64,000 nucleotides of DNA, from positions 62,001-126,000 of the forward strand of contig NZ_WIPK01000005.1 in the NCBI RefSeq assembly GCF_012922555.1. Reading direction: 5' to 3'. Below, piece by piece: positions 37,203 through 46,272 of the stretch. A program made the translations under genes and the position numbers. Under the pieces are notes generated by a model. It was not told the DNA's origin and searched no databases. It was given only the letters and a program-made list of their open reading frames with translations. Origin of the DNA: Paraclostridium dentum. Its GTDB lineage: Bacteria; Bacillota; Clostridia; Peptostreptococcales; Peptostreptococcaceae. Positions within the stretch are counted from its first letter, which is position 1, and each line of letters opens with the position of its first letter.

Positions 37203-37237
37203 TAAAATCCACCTTCCTTTAATTTTATTTTTTACAC

Positions 37238-37460
37238 AAAAAAAACCCGTCCCTGGAAAGGGACGAGTTATTACTCGCGTTACCACCCTAATTTTACAAA
37301 TGTATATAATTAGCCTACATTTGTAACACTCTTTCAATATAACGGTATTTAACCGGCTCAGCTTAATAGATTTAATCGTTCAGCCTGCAGCTTAGGAGTG
37401 ATCTTCATTTTTATAAATTTATTGGTTCTCAGCTTCTCCAACTCTCTGTAAAATTATCTA
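37238..37460 (-). ncRNA. Isoleucine T-box leader of ileS
   Basis: The minus strand carries GGGTGGTAACGCG (37276-37288), stem I parts ACAGAGAG and GCTGAGAACC, and a specifier AUC (Ile, 37400-37402) in GAAGATCACTCC. A terminator with CGTCCC/GGGACG and eight T (37238-37266) is the off state. This fills the 348-base gap before ileS. Confidence 0.93.
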
Positions 37461-37514
37461 AAAACTACTCTCTCCATCATAGCATTTATCATAATATTAG
37501 TTTATATGTATGAA

Positions 37515-37543
37515 ATTTTATAATAAATTGTTCAAATAGTCAA
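37515..37543 (-). promoter_or_regulatory. Promoter of the ileS T-box unit
   Basis: TTGACT (37538-37543) and TAAAAT (37515-37520) with a 17-base spacer on the minus strand, just after the divIVA stop. Confidence 0.75.
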
Positions 37544-37550
37544 TATATTT

Positions 37551-38060
37551 TTACTCTAAAGCATCTGATAATTCTTTTTGAAGCTCAGCTATTCTTTGAA
37601 CTCCATTTTCATCTATGTCTGAGAAAATATCATCAACACTTCTAATTTCATCTTCTAATAATGATTTAAATTTATTTCTAAATATCTTGAACTCTTTAAC
37701 TATAGAATCATATTCTTTTCTTATTTCAATAACTCTATTATTAGCTTGTCCTATTATTTGTCTTGATCTAAGTTCAGCCTCTTCAACTATTATCTTAGCT
37801 TTTTTATTCGCAGCACTACATGTATCCTCAGCTGCAGTTTGAGCAGTTATAAGTGTTGCCTTTAATGTTTCTTCTATGTTTTCAAACTTACTTACCTGTT
37901 CTTGGTACATTCTTATTTTATCTTTTAATTCCAGGTTTTCTCTATATACGTTTTCGAAGTCTTCTTTTACTAAATCTAAAAATTCATCTACTTCATCTTC
38001 TCTATATCCACGTATACCTTTTTTAAATTCTTTATTTTCAATATCCACTGGAGTCAGCAT
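37551..38060 (-). CDS. divIVA: Cell division initiation protein DivIVA
   Basis: The N-terminal lipid-binding DivIVA domain starts LTPVDIENKEFKKGIRGYREDEVDEFLD; the rest is coiled coil through about residue 150. The protein recruits polar and septal factors by sensing negative membrane curvature. At 169 residues the size is usual. It ends the ylmE-sepF-yggT-ylmH-divIVA series and ileS follows, as in many Firmicutes. Confidence 0.95.
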   Translation of the reverse strand: MLTPVDIENKEFKKGIRGYREDEVDEFLDLVKEDFENVYRENLELKDKIRMYQEQVSKFENIEETLKATLITAQTAAEDTCSAANKKAKIIVEEAELRSRQIIGQANNRVIEIRKEYDSIVKEFKIFRNKFKSLLEDEIRSVDDIFSDIDENGVQRIAELQKELSDALE

Positions 38061-38072
38061 GTATTCCCCTCC

Positions 38073-38858
38073 CTATATTATTAATTTTGCTTTTAATTTT
38101 ATTTTTCCTTTTTTACTTATATCTCCTATATCGGCTATTATGACTCTACCTTTACCTCTTACTGATATAAGAGCATCCCGTTCTATTGTTTTTGATGTAG
38201 ACATTATTTTTTCATAATCAACAAAAACTTTTTCTGCATTTATAAGCTTCAAACTTTCTTGTCTAGAAATATTGTATATCCCACTTATCAAGCAATCCAA
38301 TCTTTGTGATGATACAGTTAATGATATTTCTTTGTATTTAGGTTTGGAATATGCTATATCATCTTCGGGAATTTCCTTTACCTTAACACTATTTCTAGCA
38401 ACTTTTTCTAAATTCATAATAATAAAATCTGAGATATCTTTACTTACAATAACCTGACAAAAGTTATCATGTATATTTATATCCCCTATTTTTTCTCTTT
38501 TTATACCTAGACCCAGTAAAGAACCTAAATAATCTTTATGCTTTATCTCTTTAAATTTAAAATTGCCCTCTATTTGTAACACTTTTATAGGTGATTGTAC
38601 ATCTTCATATTCCATATAATAAGGGAATATATTAATAACTCTTCTCTCAGCTTCTTCAAAGCCTCCATCAACCCTATATTTTATATCGTCGAAACTATTT
38701 AATATTGATATAGAATTTTTTATTTCATAAGGATTTAGAAAATCAGTATACTTAATATCATAGCTTTTGATACAAGAATATGCTTTATCTATTACCTTAA
38801 ACATCTTATTTTTTAAATCTATATCTTTAATATGATTTGTTAATGATACCTTGTCCAT
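38073..38858 (-). CDS. ylmH: YlmH family S4-domain RNA-binding protein
   Basis: The 261-residue protein has an N-terminal YlmH domain and a C-terminal S4 domain (about 185-255: SQRLDCLISGIYNISRQESLKLINAEKVFVD). Bacillus YlmH binds the 50S subunit and can act in ribosome rescue parallel to RqcH, which is also encoded here (24.6 kb). It sits between yggT and divIVA, a fixed order in Firmicutes. Confidence 0.92.
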   Translation of the reverse strand: MDKVSLTNHIKDIDLKNKMFKVIDKAYSCIKSYDIKYTDFLNPYEIKNSISILNSFDDIKYRVDGGFEEAERRVINIFPYYMEYEDVQSPIKVLQIEGNFKFKEIKHKDYLGSLLGLGIKREKIGDINIHDNFCQVIVSKDISDFIIMNLEKVARNSVKVKEIPEDDIAYSKPKYKEISLTVSSQRLDCLISGIYNISRQESLKLINAEKVFVDYEKIMSTSKTIERDALISVRGKGRVIIADIGDISKKGKIKLKAKLII

Positions 38859-38880
38859 AATTTAACCTACTTCTAATATT

Positions 38881-39150
<270 letters not shown>

Positions 39151-39154
39151 TTAT

Positions 39155-39625
39155 TTATTTATTTTGCCATGGGAAAAAAGCTTTACTTTCTAACTCTTTC
39201 TTCATGTTAGCATCTATATCTACATTATTAGGTGCTAATATAAATATTGCCTTAGATACTTTTTGTATACTTCCATCTAAAACATATACAGCTCCATTCA
39301 TAAAGTCAAATATAGATTTACGAGTAACTGCATCATCTAAATTTTCTAAATTAACTATTACAGCTCTTCTTTGTTTTAATTGATCAGCTATAGATGTAAC
39401 CTCTTCATATTTCTTCGGTTCTACTATTACAACTTTCATTTGTCCTGCTGTATGTATATTTACTATTTTATTGCTTTTAGGTTGAGCTATAGATCCAACT
39501 CCATTACTCAAATCTTCTGATATCTCTACTTCTTCCTCAATCTCTTCTATCTCTTCATCCATGAACTCGTCTTCTACTTCATCTGTCATCCAATCTTTTA
39601 TCTTACCTATGAAACCATTTCCCAT
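39155..39625 (-). CDS. sepF: Cell division protein SepF
   Basis: SepF binds FtsZ and tethers it to the membrane. The ATG at 39625 is chosen (156 aa, MGNGFIGKIKDWM, an amphipathic N-terminal anchor helix) with GGAGG nine bases upstream; the ATG at 39634 abuts GGAGG and is unlikely. The C-terminal SepF domain includes VVIVEPKKYEEVTSIADQL and AVIVNLENLDDAVTRK. Because no ftsA is seen beside ftsZ, SepF may be the main FtsZ anchor. Confidence 0.95.
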   Translation of the reverse strand: MGNGFIGKIKDWMTDEVEDEFMDEEIEEIEEEVEISEDLSNGVGSIAQPKSNKIVNIHTAGQMKVVIVEPKKYEEVTSIADQLKQRRAVIVNLENLDDAVTRKSIFDFMNGAVYVLDGSIQKVSKAIFILAPNNVDIDANMKKELESKAFFPWQNK

Positions 39626-39653
39626 TATTAACATCCTCCATTATATATATTCA

Positions 39654-40358
39654 TTATTTTTTATTATAGTTTCTTTGTCCAAATATAGAAGTTCCAACTC
39701 TAACAAATGTTGCTCCTTCTTCAATAGCTATCTCAAAGTCATTGCTCATCCCCATAGATAGAGCTTCCATAGACACATTATTTATATTTTCATGGTCTAT
39801 TTTATTAGCTAAATCTTTTAATCCCCTAAATACGGATTTTATTAAATTTTTATCATCTGTATTTGGAGCCATTGTCATAAGCCCCTTAACTCTTATATTT
39901 GGATAATTATTTGATATATTTTTTATAAAATCAATAGCATCTTCTTCAAGTATGCCGTGTTTACTTTCTTCTTTAGATACATTGACTTGTATTAAACAAT
40001 TTATTTGTCTATCTATGCTTTGAGCTCGTTTTTGAATCTCATCACATAATGATAATCTATCTATAGAATGTATCATATATACTTTATCAATTATATATTT
40101 TACTTTATTAGTTTGCAAACTTCCAATAAGGTGCCATTTTACTCTATCACCTATTACTTCATATTTTCTAGCTAATTCTTGTGGCTTATTTTCGCCTACG
40201 TCAGTTACTCCACATTCTATAGCTTCATTAACTGCATCTATATCTACAGTCTTTGTTACAGCTATTAATTTAACTTCATCATTACTTCTATCGGAAGTTT
40301 TACAAGAATCATTAATTCTTTTTTCTATATTAATTAAATTAGATTTTATAGAGTTCAT
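39654..40358 (-). CDS. ylmE: YggS/YlmE family PLP homeostasis protein
   Basis: A 234-residue PLP-binding barrel. Lys in VKLIAVTKTVD binds the cofactor; GENKPQELARKYE, WHLIGSLQTNKVKYI and ALSMGMSNDFEIAI are family blocks. It balances PLP pools and amino acid metabolism. It precedes sepF by 19 bases. Confidence 0.95.
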   Translation of the reverse strand: MNSIKSNLINIEKRINDSCKTSDRSNDEVKLIAVTKTVDIDAVNEAIECGVTDVGENKPQELARKYEVIGDRVKWHLIGSLQTNKVKYIIDKVYMIHSIDRLSLCDEIQKRAQSIDRQINCLIQVNVSKEESKHGILEEDAIDFIKNISNNYPNIRVKGLMTMAPNTDDKNLIKSVFRGLKDLANKIDHENINNVSMEALSMGMSNDFEIAIEEGATFVRVGTSIFGQRNYNKK

Positions 40359-40362
40359 TTTA

Positions 40363-41586
40363 TCACCTGCTTTTACTAATTTTTTTACCTCTTGGGTTTA
40401 ATATCACTTCATCATAAATGCTAATACTTTTTACTCCATTTATATGATTTCTGTAATAGTCAATAACTATATATTCTTCACTCTCATAAAAAGTTCCTTG
40501 TAATTCTACAAATTTCTCTTCTCCTGTTTCAGAAATTACGTAGACACCTTTTTTACCATCTACTTCTACAAATGCATCTTTAGGAACCTTTAAGCCTTCT
40601 GTTGACTTATATATTATATCAAATTCTTTTACTCTTGTATCGCAAATTTCCATATTTTGTTCGCTTATAGATAATATAGCAATGTAGTCATTTCCATCCT
40701 TATATATATCATATACATTTGCATTTATTTTTTCAACGTCACTAGATACAATTATTTTTTGTCCTACATTTAATTTTTTTATTTCTTTTTCATTACAACT
40801 TATAGCTATATATTGCTTTATATTGTTTACTATCCTTGCAACAGGTTCACCTTTTTTTACTTCTCCATCTTTCTTTATATCTACATATTCTTCTTTTGTA
40901 CTTTCTATATCTTCTTTTTTTACTTCTCCAATATTTTCTAAGTTAAATTTTTTCTCATTGTTATCAAACTTATATGAGATAATACCTGAGTTTTTAGCCT
41001 TAAATAATTGTGAGTTATCTGCAATTAAATTTGAAACTTTTTCTGCTTCATTTTCTTTATCTTGTAATGTCTTACTATTTAAATCACTTCCTATTATTTC
41101 ATTTTTGTCTTTTAAAAGTTTAGATATTTTGTTTAAATTACTATCTATGTTTATATCTCCATCTAATAAATCGTTTTGTAAATTTAAACTCAGTTTTTTT
41201 ATACCCTCATTTATGTTTTTTATATCCGATTTTACTATCTTTGTATTTCCTGATTCTATATCTGATATATCTTGTTTTAAATCTTTTAGCGTACTTACCG
41301 TTTTTTCATCTACATTACCATTGTAGATGTATGCTACTTCATCACCTTTTTTTATTTTATTACCTTCTTTAATACAGTATTTTACTTTTCCATCCATACT
41401 ACTTTCCAATAAATATTCATCTCTAATTACTAGTCCCTTTTTCTTGAAACTTTCTCGAACAACTTGATTTTCTAAAACCAAAGTATCTGCATTTTTTTTA
41501 ATTATACCACTAAGTATATTTGATAATACATATATGCATATAAATATTAAAATCAACTTAGTATAATTAAATTTTAATTTTTTCAA
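40363..41586 (-). CDS. HlyD-like membrane fusion protein
   Basis: One N-terminal transmembrane helix (about 11-28) is followed by an extracytoplasmic region with a split lipoyl-like domain (SSMDGKVKYCIKEGNKIKKGDEVAYIYNG and the later SGIISYKF), a helical hairpin (about 95-200) and beta-barrel pieces ending ISIYDEVILNP. This is the HlyD/RND adaptor fold, but no transporter gene is adjacent. It lies 4 bases upstream of ylmE, so it may serve the division machinery. Function not known. Confidence 0.78.
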   Translation of the reverse strand: MKKLKFNYTKLILIFICIYVLSNILSGIIKKNADTLVLENQVVRESFKKKGLVIRDEYLLESSMDGKVKYCIKEGNKIKKGDEVAYIYNGNVDEKTVSTLKDLKQDISDIESGNTKIVKSDIKNINEGIKKLSLNLQNDLLDGDINIDSNLNKISKLLKDKNEIIGSDLNSKTLQDKENEAEKVSNLIADNSQLFKAKNSGIISYKFDNNEKKFNLENIGEVKKEDIESTKEEYVDIKKDGEVKKGEPVARIVNNIKQYIAISCNEKEIKKLNVGQKIIVSSDVEKINANVYDIYKDGNDYIAILSISEQNMEICDTRVKEFDIIYKSTEGLKVPKDAFVEVDGKKGVYVISETGEEKFVELQGTFYESEEYIVIDYYRNHINGVKSISIYDEVILNPRGKKISKSR

Positions 41587-41670
41587 TATATATCCCCCTA
41601 AAAATAAATATAATACTATATTTATTTCTTCAATATAAATACAACTCCTCTTACTATTTTCAAAAACTTA

Positions 41671-41698
41671 AAAGGTGCATACCTCGATATGCACCTTT
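41671..41698. terminator. Terminator after spoIVA
   Basis: An 11-bp perfect stem AAAGGTGCATA/TATGCACCTTT with loop CCTCGA lies 7 bases past the spoIVA stop. Confidence 0.85.
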
Positions 41699-41705
41699 TT
41701 TAAAT

Positions 41706-43178
41706 TTATAAAATAATAGTTATTATATTTGAACAACCATCATTTATTATTTTTTGTAAAGTTTTTTGTATCTTAACTCTTACATCATCTGGCATCATAT
41801 ACAATTTACTTTGCAATTGATCTTTTACCAAGTCATGTAATGATTTTCCAAACATATTGTATTCCCATATTTCATTTGGATTTTCTTCAAAACCTTTTAA
41901 TAAACTTTCTAACATCTCTTTACCCTGTTGCTCTGTTCCTACACCAGGAGAAATTTCTGTAGATATATCAGCTTTAATCATATGAATAGACCCAGCTTTT
42001 GCTCTTAATCTCACTCCATATTGTTTACCTTGTTTAACTATTTCAGGTACATCTAAAGTAAGTTCATCTATAGTAGGTGCTACTAACCCATAGCCTTTCT
42101 CTCTTACATCAGTTAACGCTTGTTCTACCTTTTCATATTCTGTGTTAACTTTTGATAATCGAGTTACTAGGTTTAATAGTTCATATTCACCATCTATTTT
42201 AAATCCACTCTTCTCTTCTAAAACATTATAGAATAAGTCCTTTTTAGTTCCTAAATTTATACTTACTATACCTTCACCTAATTCTACATTATCAACTTGA
42301 GTTTCATCTAAGAAATCTAAACTTTCAAATCCATCTATTATAGAATTCACATCTCTTATAACTCCAACCTCATTTATACTGTCTTTTATAGCACATATTA
42401 TGTTATTTTTTATCCAATGATTTTTTTCTAATCCTTCTATCCATTTAGGGAAGTTTATATTTATTTCATTTATAGGGAAATCATATAATACATTTTCCAT
42501 AACTTCTTCCACATCCTCTTCATCCATAGCCAAAACATTTAATGGTATTACAGGCTTATCATATTTTTCTTCTAATTCTCTTTTTAATTCTAGAGTTGAC
42601 TCAGCATATGGATCTAATGTGTTTAACACTATTACAAATGGTTTTTTAAGTTCTTTTAACTCATTTATTACTCTCTCTTCAGGTATAGAATATGATTTTC
42701 TATCTATTTCAGTAATACTTCCATCTGTAGTCATAACTATTCCTATTGTAGAATGGTCTCTTATAACTTTTTTTGTACCTATTTCAGCTGCTTTTTCAAA
42801 AGTCATAGCTTCATTAGACCATGGCGTAGATACTAATCTTTGTTTACCATCCTCTTCATGACCTAAAACTCCATCAACTATGTACCCAACGCAATCAACC
42901 ATTCTAACTTTCATCGAAACATTTTCTCTAATCTTTATTTCTACACCATCAGCTGGAACAAATTTTGGTTCAACCGTCATAATTGTTTTTCCTGAACCAC
43001 TTTGAGGTATTTCATCTTGCGTTCTTTCTCTTTTAAATTCATTTTCTATATTAGGTAAAACTAATAGTTCCATGAATTTTCTTATAAATGTAGATTTACC
43101 TGTTCTAACAGGTCCAACTACACCTACATATATATCCCCTTGAGTTCTTCTTGCTATGTCCTCATATATATTATTCAT
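41706..43178 (-). CDS. spoIVA: Stage IV sporulation protein A, coat basement ATPase
   Basis: SpoIVA polymerises on the forespore with ATP hydrolysis to form the base of the coat. The 490 residues carry Walker A VGPVRTGKSTFIRKF, the sensor PQSGSGKTIMTVEPKFVP and MVDCVGYIVDGVLGHEE, and the C-terminal SpoIVA region GYGLVAPTIDELTLDVPEIV. It is a single-gene unit between terminators. Its membrane anchor SpoVM is encoded at 7.1 kb. Expression is expected from sigma-E, whose gene is at 57.4 kb. Confidence 0.97.
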   Translation of the reverse strand: MNNIYEDIARRTQGDIYVGVVGPVRTGKSTFIRKFMELLVLPNIENEFKRERTQDEIPQSGSGKTIMTVEPKFVPADGVEIKIRENVSMKVRMVDCVGYIVDGVLGHEEDGKQRLVSTPWSNEAMTFEKAAEIGTKKVIRDHSTIGIVMTTDGSITEIDRKSYSIPEERVINELKELKKPFVIVLNTLDPYAESTLELKRELEEKYDKPVIPLNVLAMDEEDVEEVMENVLYDFPINEININFPKWIEGLEKNHWIKNNIICAIKDSINEVGVIRDVNSIIDGFESLDFLDETQVDNVELGEGIVSINLGTKKDLFYNVLEEKSGFKIDGEYELLNLVTRLSKVNTEYEKVEQALTDVREKGYGLVAPTIDELTLDVPEIVKQGKQYGVRLRAKAGSIHMIKADISTEISPGVGTEQQGKEMLESLLKGFEENPNEIWEYNMFGKSLHDLVKDQLQSKLYMMPDDVRVKIQKTLQKIINDGCSNIITIIL

Positions 43179-43245
43179 CTATAACCCTCCTGCATACAAA
43201 TTCTTAATAAAGTATATTTTAATCTGCAGGTTAATATTACAAAAA

Positions 43246-43277
43246 TAAAAAAAAACTAGATTTAATAATCTAGTTTT
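43246..43277 (-). terminator. Intrinsic terminator of gpsA
   Basis: Ten-base stem AAACTAGAT/ATCTAGTTT overlaps the gpsA stop and is followed on the minus strand by nine T. Confidence 0.88.
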
Positions 43278-44283
43278 CTTTTACTACCTCTTCAACTTCA
43301 TGTGTTTTGTTTCTCATCATTAACTCATCTACGACTTCATCTGGATTCGATCCATTATGAAGAACTGAGTAAATAGCATTAGTTATAGGCATTTCTATGT
43401 TTAATTTTTTTGATACATCATAAGCAACTTCCGTTGCAGTTATTCCTTCTACTACCATTTTAACTTCTTTTAAAGTTTCTTCTAAACTTTTTCCTTGTCC
43501 TATAAGTATTCCAGCTCTTCTATTTCTACTATGCATACTCGTGCATGTAACAATTAGATCTCCTATTCCTGACAATCCAGAGAAAGTAGGTGATTCAGCT
43601 CCCATAGCAATCCCTAATCTACTTATTTCACGTATTCCTCTTGTCATAAGAGCTGCCTTGGCATTATCTCCATATCCTAATCCATCACATATACCGGCTC
43701 CAAATGCGATTATATTTTTCAATGCTCCACCTAATTCAACTCCAACAACATCAGGATTTGTATATACTCTAAATTTAGGGCTCATAAACGTATCTTGGAC
43801 CTTTTCCGCAGTACTTAATTTCTCAGATGCTACAACTACAGTTGTAGGTATATCTCTTGAAACTTCTTCTGCATGTGATGGTCCAGAAAGAACAACATAT
43901 TCACATTCTGGGATTTCTTGTTCGCATACTTCCGAAAGTCTTAGTCCAGTTCCTTTCTCTAAACCTTTTGCAACATCAATTAATATTTGATTGCTTTTTA
44001 CAAATGGCTTAATCTGCTTACAAATACTTCTTATAGCTTGAGAAGGTACCGCTAAAACTATCATTGAGCTATCTGTTACTGATTCCTCTATATTCGTTGT
44101 AACTTTAATATTTGTTGGTATGTTTACTCCTGGAAGATAATCTCTATTTTCTCTAGTTTCATTAATTAAACTACATTGGTCTTCATTTAAAGTCCACATA
44201 GAGACATCATAGCCTTTTTTAGCTACTACTAATGCTAATGCTGTTCCCCAACTTCCAGCTCCTAATACACAAATTTTTTCCAT
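43270..44283 (-). CDS. gpsA: NAD(P)-dependent glycerol-3-phosphate dehydrogenase
   Basis: It makes sn-glycerol 3-phosphate for phospholipids. The Rossmann motif GAGSWGTALA, SGPSHAEEV, the catalytic Lys in GGALKNIIAFGAGICDG and GLSGIGDLIVTC are present in 337 residues. It follows plsY by 29 bases; plsY uses its product, so the pair supplies lysophosphatidate. Confidence 0.97.
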   Translation of the reverse strand: MEKICVLGAGSWGTALALVVAKKGYDVSMWTLNEDQCSLINETRENRDYLPGVNIPTNIKVTTNIEESVTDSSMIVLAVPSQAIRSICKQIKPFVKSNQILIDVAKGLEKGTGLRLSEVCEQEIPECEYVVLSGPSHAEEVSRDIPTTVVVASEKLSTAEKVQDTFMSPKFRVYTNPDVVGVELGGALKNIIAFGAGICDGLGYGDNAKAALMTRGIREISRLGIAMGAESPTFSGLSGIGDLIVTCTSMHSRNRRAGILIGQGKSLEETLKEVKMVVEGITATEVAYDVSKKLNIEMPITNAIYSVLHNGSNPDEVVDELMMRNKTHEVEEVVKEN

Positions 44284-44312
44284 ACAAACACCACCTAAAT
44301 ATACTTAAAGTA

Positions 44313-44918
44313 TTATTTTTTTTCTCCTATTTTTCTTTCTGTTCCATTTAATAATCGTTTAATATTTTCTCTATGTTTAAAAATTACTGATGCTGATAAA
44401 AACAAAGTAACTACTAGTCCTTTATCATTTCCTATAAAAAACATTATTATAGGAGATGTACATATACTAAGTACTGACCCTAAAGAAACATATTTTGTCA
44501 CGTATACAATTAGTATAAAAAATGCGAAACAACTTAAAGCTATCACAGGGTTTACAGCTATCATGGCTCCTAAAGAAGTAGCTACTCCTTTTCCACCCCT
44601 AAACCCTAGGTATATAGGCCAGTTATGACCTATTACAACAAATACAACTGCTATGTATGATGCTGTAGCTACATCTGTGTGGGCTATAGTGGCTATTACC
44701 TTTGCTATTAATACAGCTATTACACCTTTTAACAAATCTCCTACAAATGTCAGTATTCCAGCTTTTTTTCCTAATGTCCTAAGAACATTTGTAGATCCTG
44801 CATTTCCTGAACCTTGGGTTCTTATATCCACACCCATCATTCTTTTTGCTATTATATATGATGTCGATATACTTCCTATAAAGTACGATACTAAAATAAT
44901 AATTAGGTAATTAATCAT
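44313..44918 (-). CDS. plsY: Glycerol-3-phosphate acyltransferase PlsY
   Basis: A polytopic membrane enzyme of 201 residues that moves the acyl group from acyl-phosphate to glycerol 3-phosphate. Motif 1 GSGNAGSTNVLRTLGKK, motif 2 GHNWPIYLGFRGGKGVAT and the C-terminal KHRENIKRLLNGTE are intact. It lies between der and gpsA. Confidence 0.97.
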   Translation of the reverse strand: MINYLIIILVSYFIGSISTSYIIAKRMMGVDIRTQGSGNAGSTNVLRTLGKKAGILTFVGDLLKGVIAVLIAKVIATIAHTDVATASYIAVVFVVIGHNWPIYLGFRGGKGVATSLGAMIAVNPVIALSCFAFFILIVYVTKYVSLGSVLSICTSPIIMFFIGNDKGLVVTLFLSASVIFKHRENIKRLLNGTERKIGEKK

Positions 44919-44935
44919 TTCTTCCCCCCTAATAC

Positions 44936-46258
44936 CTATCTTCTTTTTTCTCTATAGTCAAACCATACAGGTGTACCTTCAAATCCAAAGTTTTCTCTTA
45001 TCTTATTTTCAAGATATCTTTGATATGAGAAGTGAGTAAGTTGCTTATCATTTATAAATAATGTAAATTTAGGTGGTTGTGTTCCAGTTTGAGATCCATA
45101 GTATATCTTAAGTCTCTTACCTTTATCTGAAGGTGGTTGGTTAAGAAGTACAGCTTCACCTATTACATCATTTAATGTTGATGTTGGAACTCTCTTAGCA
45201 TGTTCTTCAGCTATATAAGTTACTGTTTCTAATATTTTGTTCATTCTTTGATTTGTTTTCGCAGATACAAATACTATAGGCGCATATGCCATGAACGGGA
45301 ATTTTTCTCTTATAGTTTTTGTATATATGCTCATTGTTTTATCATTTTTTTCTATTAAGTCCCATTTATTTATCACAAATAAACAAGCCTTCCCTTCATC
45401 ATGTGCAATACCTGCTACTTTTGTATCTTGTTCTGTTACACCTTGTTCTGCATCTATTACAATAAGAACTACATCCGCTCTATCTACTGCACTCATGGCT
45501 CTTATTACACTGTATTTTTCTACATTTTCATATATTTTACTTTTTCTTCTAAGTCCTGCTGTATCTATTAAAAGGAATTTATTATCTCCTTTTTCTAAAT
45601 AAGTATCTATAGCATCTCTAGTTGTTCCAGCTATAGGACTTACTATAACTCTATCTTCTCCTAACATATTGTTTAATATAGAAGATTTTCCTGCATTAGG
45701 CTTACCTGTTATAGCAACTCTTATTATATCTTCGTCATACTCTGTATCTAATCCTTCTGGGAAGTTAGCTACAACTTCATCAAGTAAGTCTCCAAGTCCC
45801 ATACTATTTGCACTAGATATTGCAAATGGAACCCCTAATCCTAACTCATAAAAATCATATACATTGTCAAATTGAGTTTGACTATCTATTTTGTTTACTA
45901 CTAATATTACAGGTGTCTTAGTTTTTCTAAGCATTTGTGCTACTTCTTTATCTGCCGCTGTAAGACCTGCTTTACCATCAACAACAAACATTATAACGTG
46001 AGCCATATCCATAGCAAGCATAGCTTGATTTCTCATTTGAGATAATATTATATCATCACTATTTGGTTCTATCCCTCCAGTATCTACAAGTGTGAAATAT
46101 TTGTTTAACCATTCTACCTCTGTAAATATTCTATCTCTTGTTACTCCTGGAGTATCTTCAACTATTGATATTCTTTTTCCTGCTAACTTATTAAATAAAG
46201 TTGATTTACCAACATTAGGTCTTCCAACTACTGCAACTACCGGTCTATTATCGTTCAT
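44936..46258 (-). CDS. der: Ribosome biogenesis GTPase Der (EngA)
   Basis: Two tandem GTPase domains: VGRPNVGKSTLFNKLAG, DTGGI, NKID for the first; GKPNAGKSSILNNMLG, DTAGL, NKWDL for the second, then the KH-like C-terminal domain. The 440 residues are standard. It assists 50S assembly. The order der-plsY-gpsA-spoIVA is the same as in Bacillus. Confidence 0.97.
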   Translation of the reverse strand: MNDNRPVVAVVGRPNVGKSTLFNKLAGKRISIVEDTPGVTRDRIFTEVEWLNKYFTLVDTGGIEPNSDDIILSQMRNQAMLAMDMAHVIMFVVDGKAGLTAADKEVAQMLRKTKTPVILVVNKIDSQTQFDNVYDFYELGLGVPFAISSANSMGLGDLLDEVVANFPEGLDTEYDEDIIRVAITGKPNAGKSSILNNMLGEDRVIVSPIAGTTRDAIDTYLEKGDNKFLLIDTAGLRRKSKIYENVEKYSVIRAMSAVDRADVVLIVIDAEQGVTEQDTKVAGIAHDEGKACLFVINKWDLIEKNDKTMSIYTKTIREKFPFMAYAPIVFVSAKTNQRMNKILETVTYIAEEHAKRVPTSTLNDVIGEAVLLNQPPSDKGKRLKIYYGSQTGTQPPKFTLFINDKQLTHFSYQRYLENKIRENFGFEGTPVWFDYREKRR

Positions 46259-46272
46259 AATAACCTCCCTCT

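Noticed and set aside
37203-37337. N-terminal extension of the ileS frame by 45 codons
   Set aside because: The stretch is the 3' half of the isoleucine T-box leader, including its terminator; the real start is the ATG at 37202 with a ribosome binding site.
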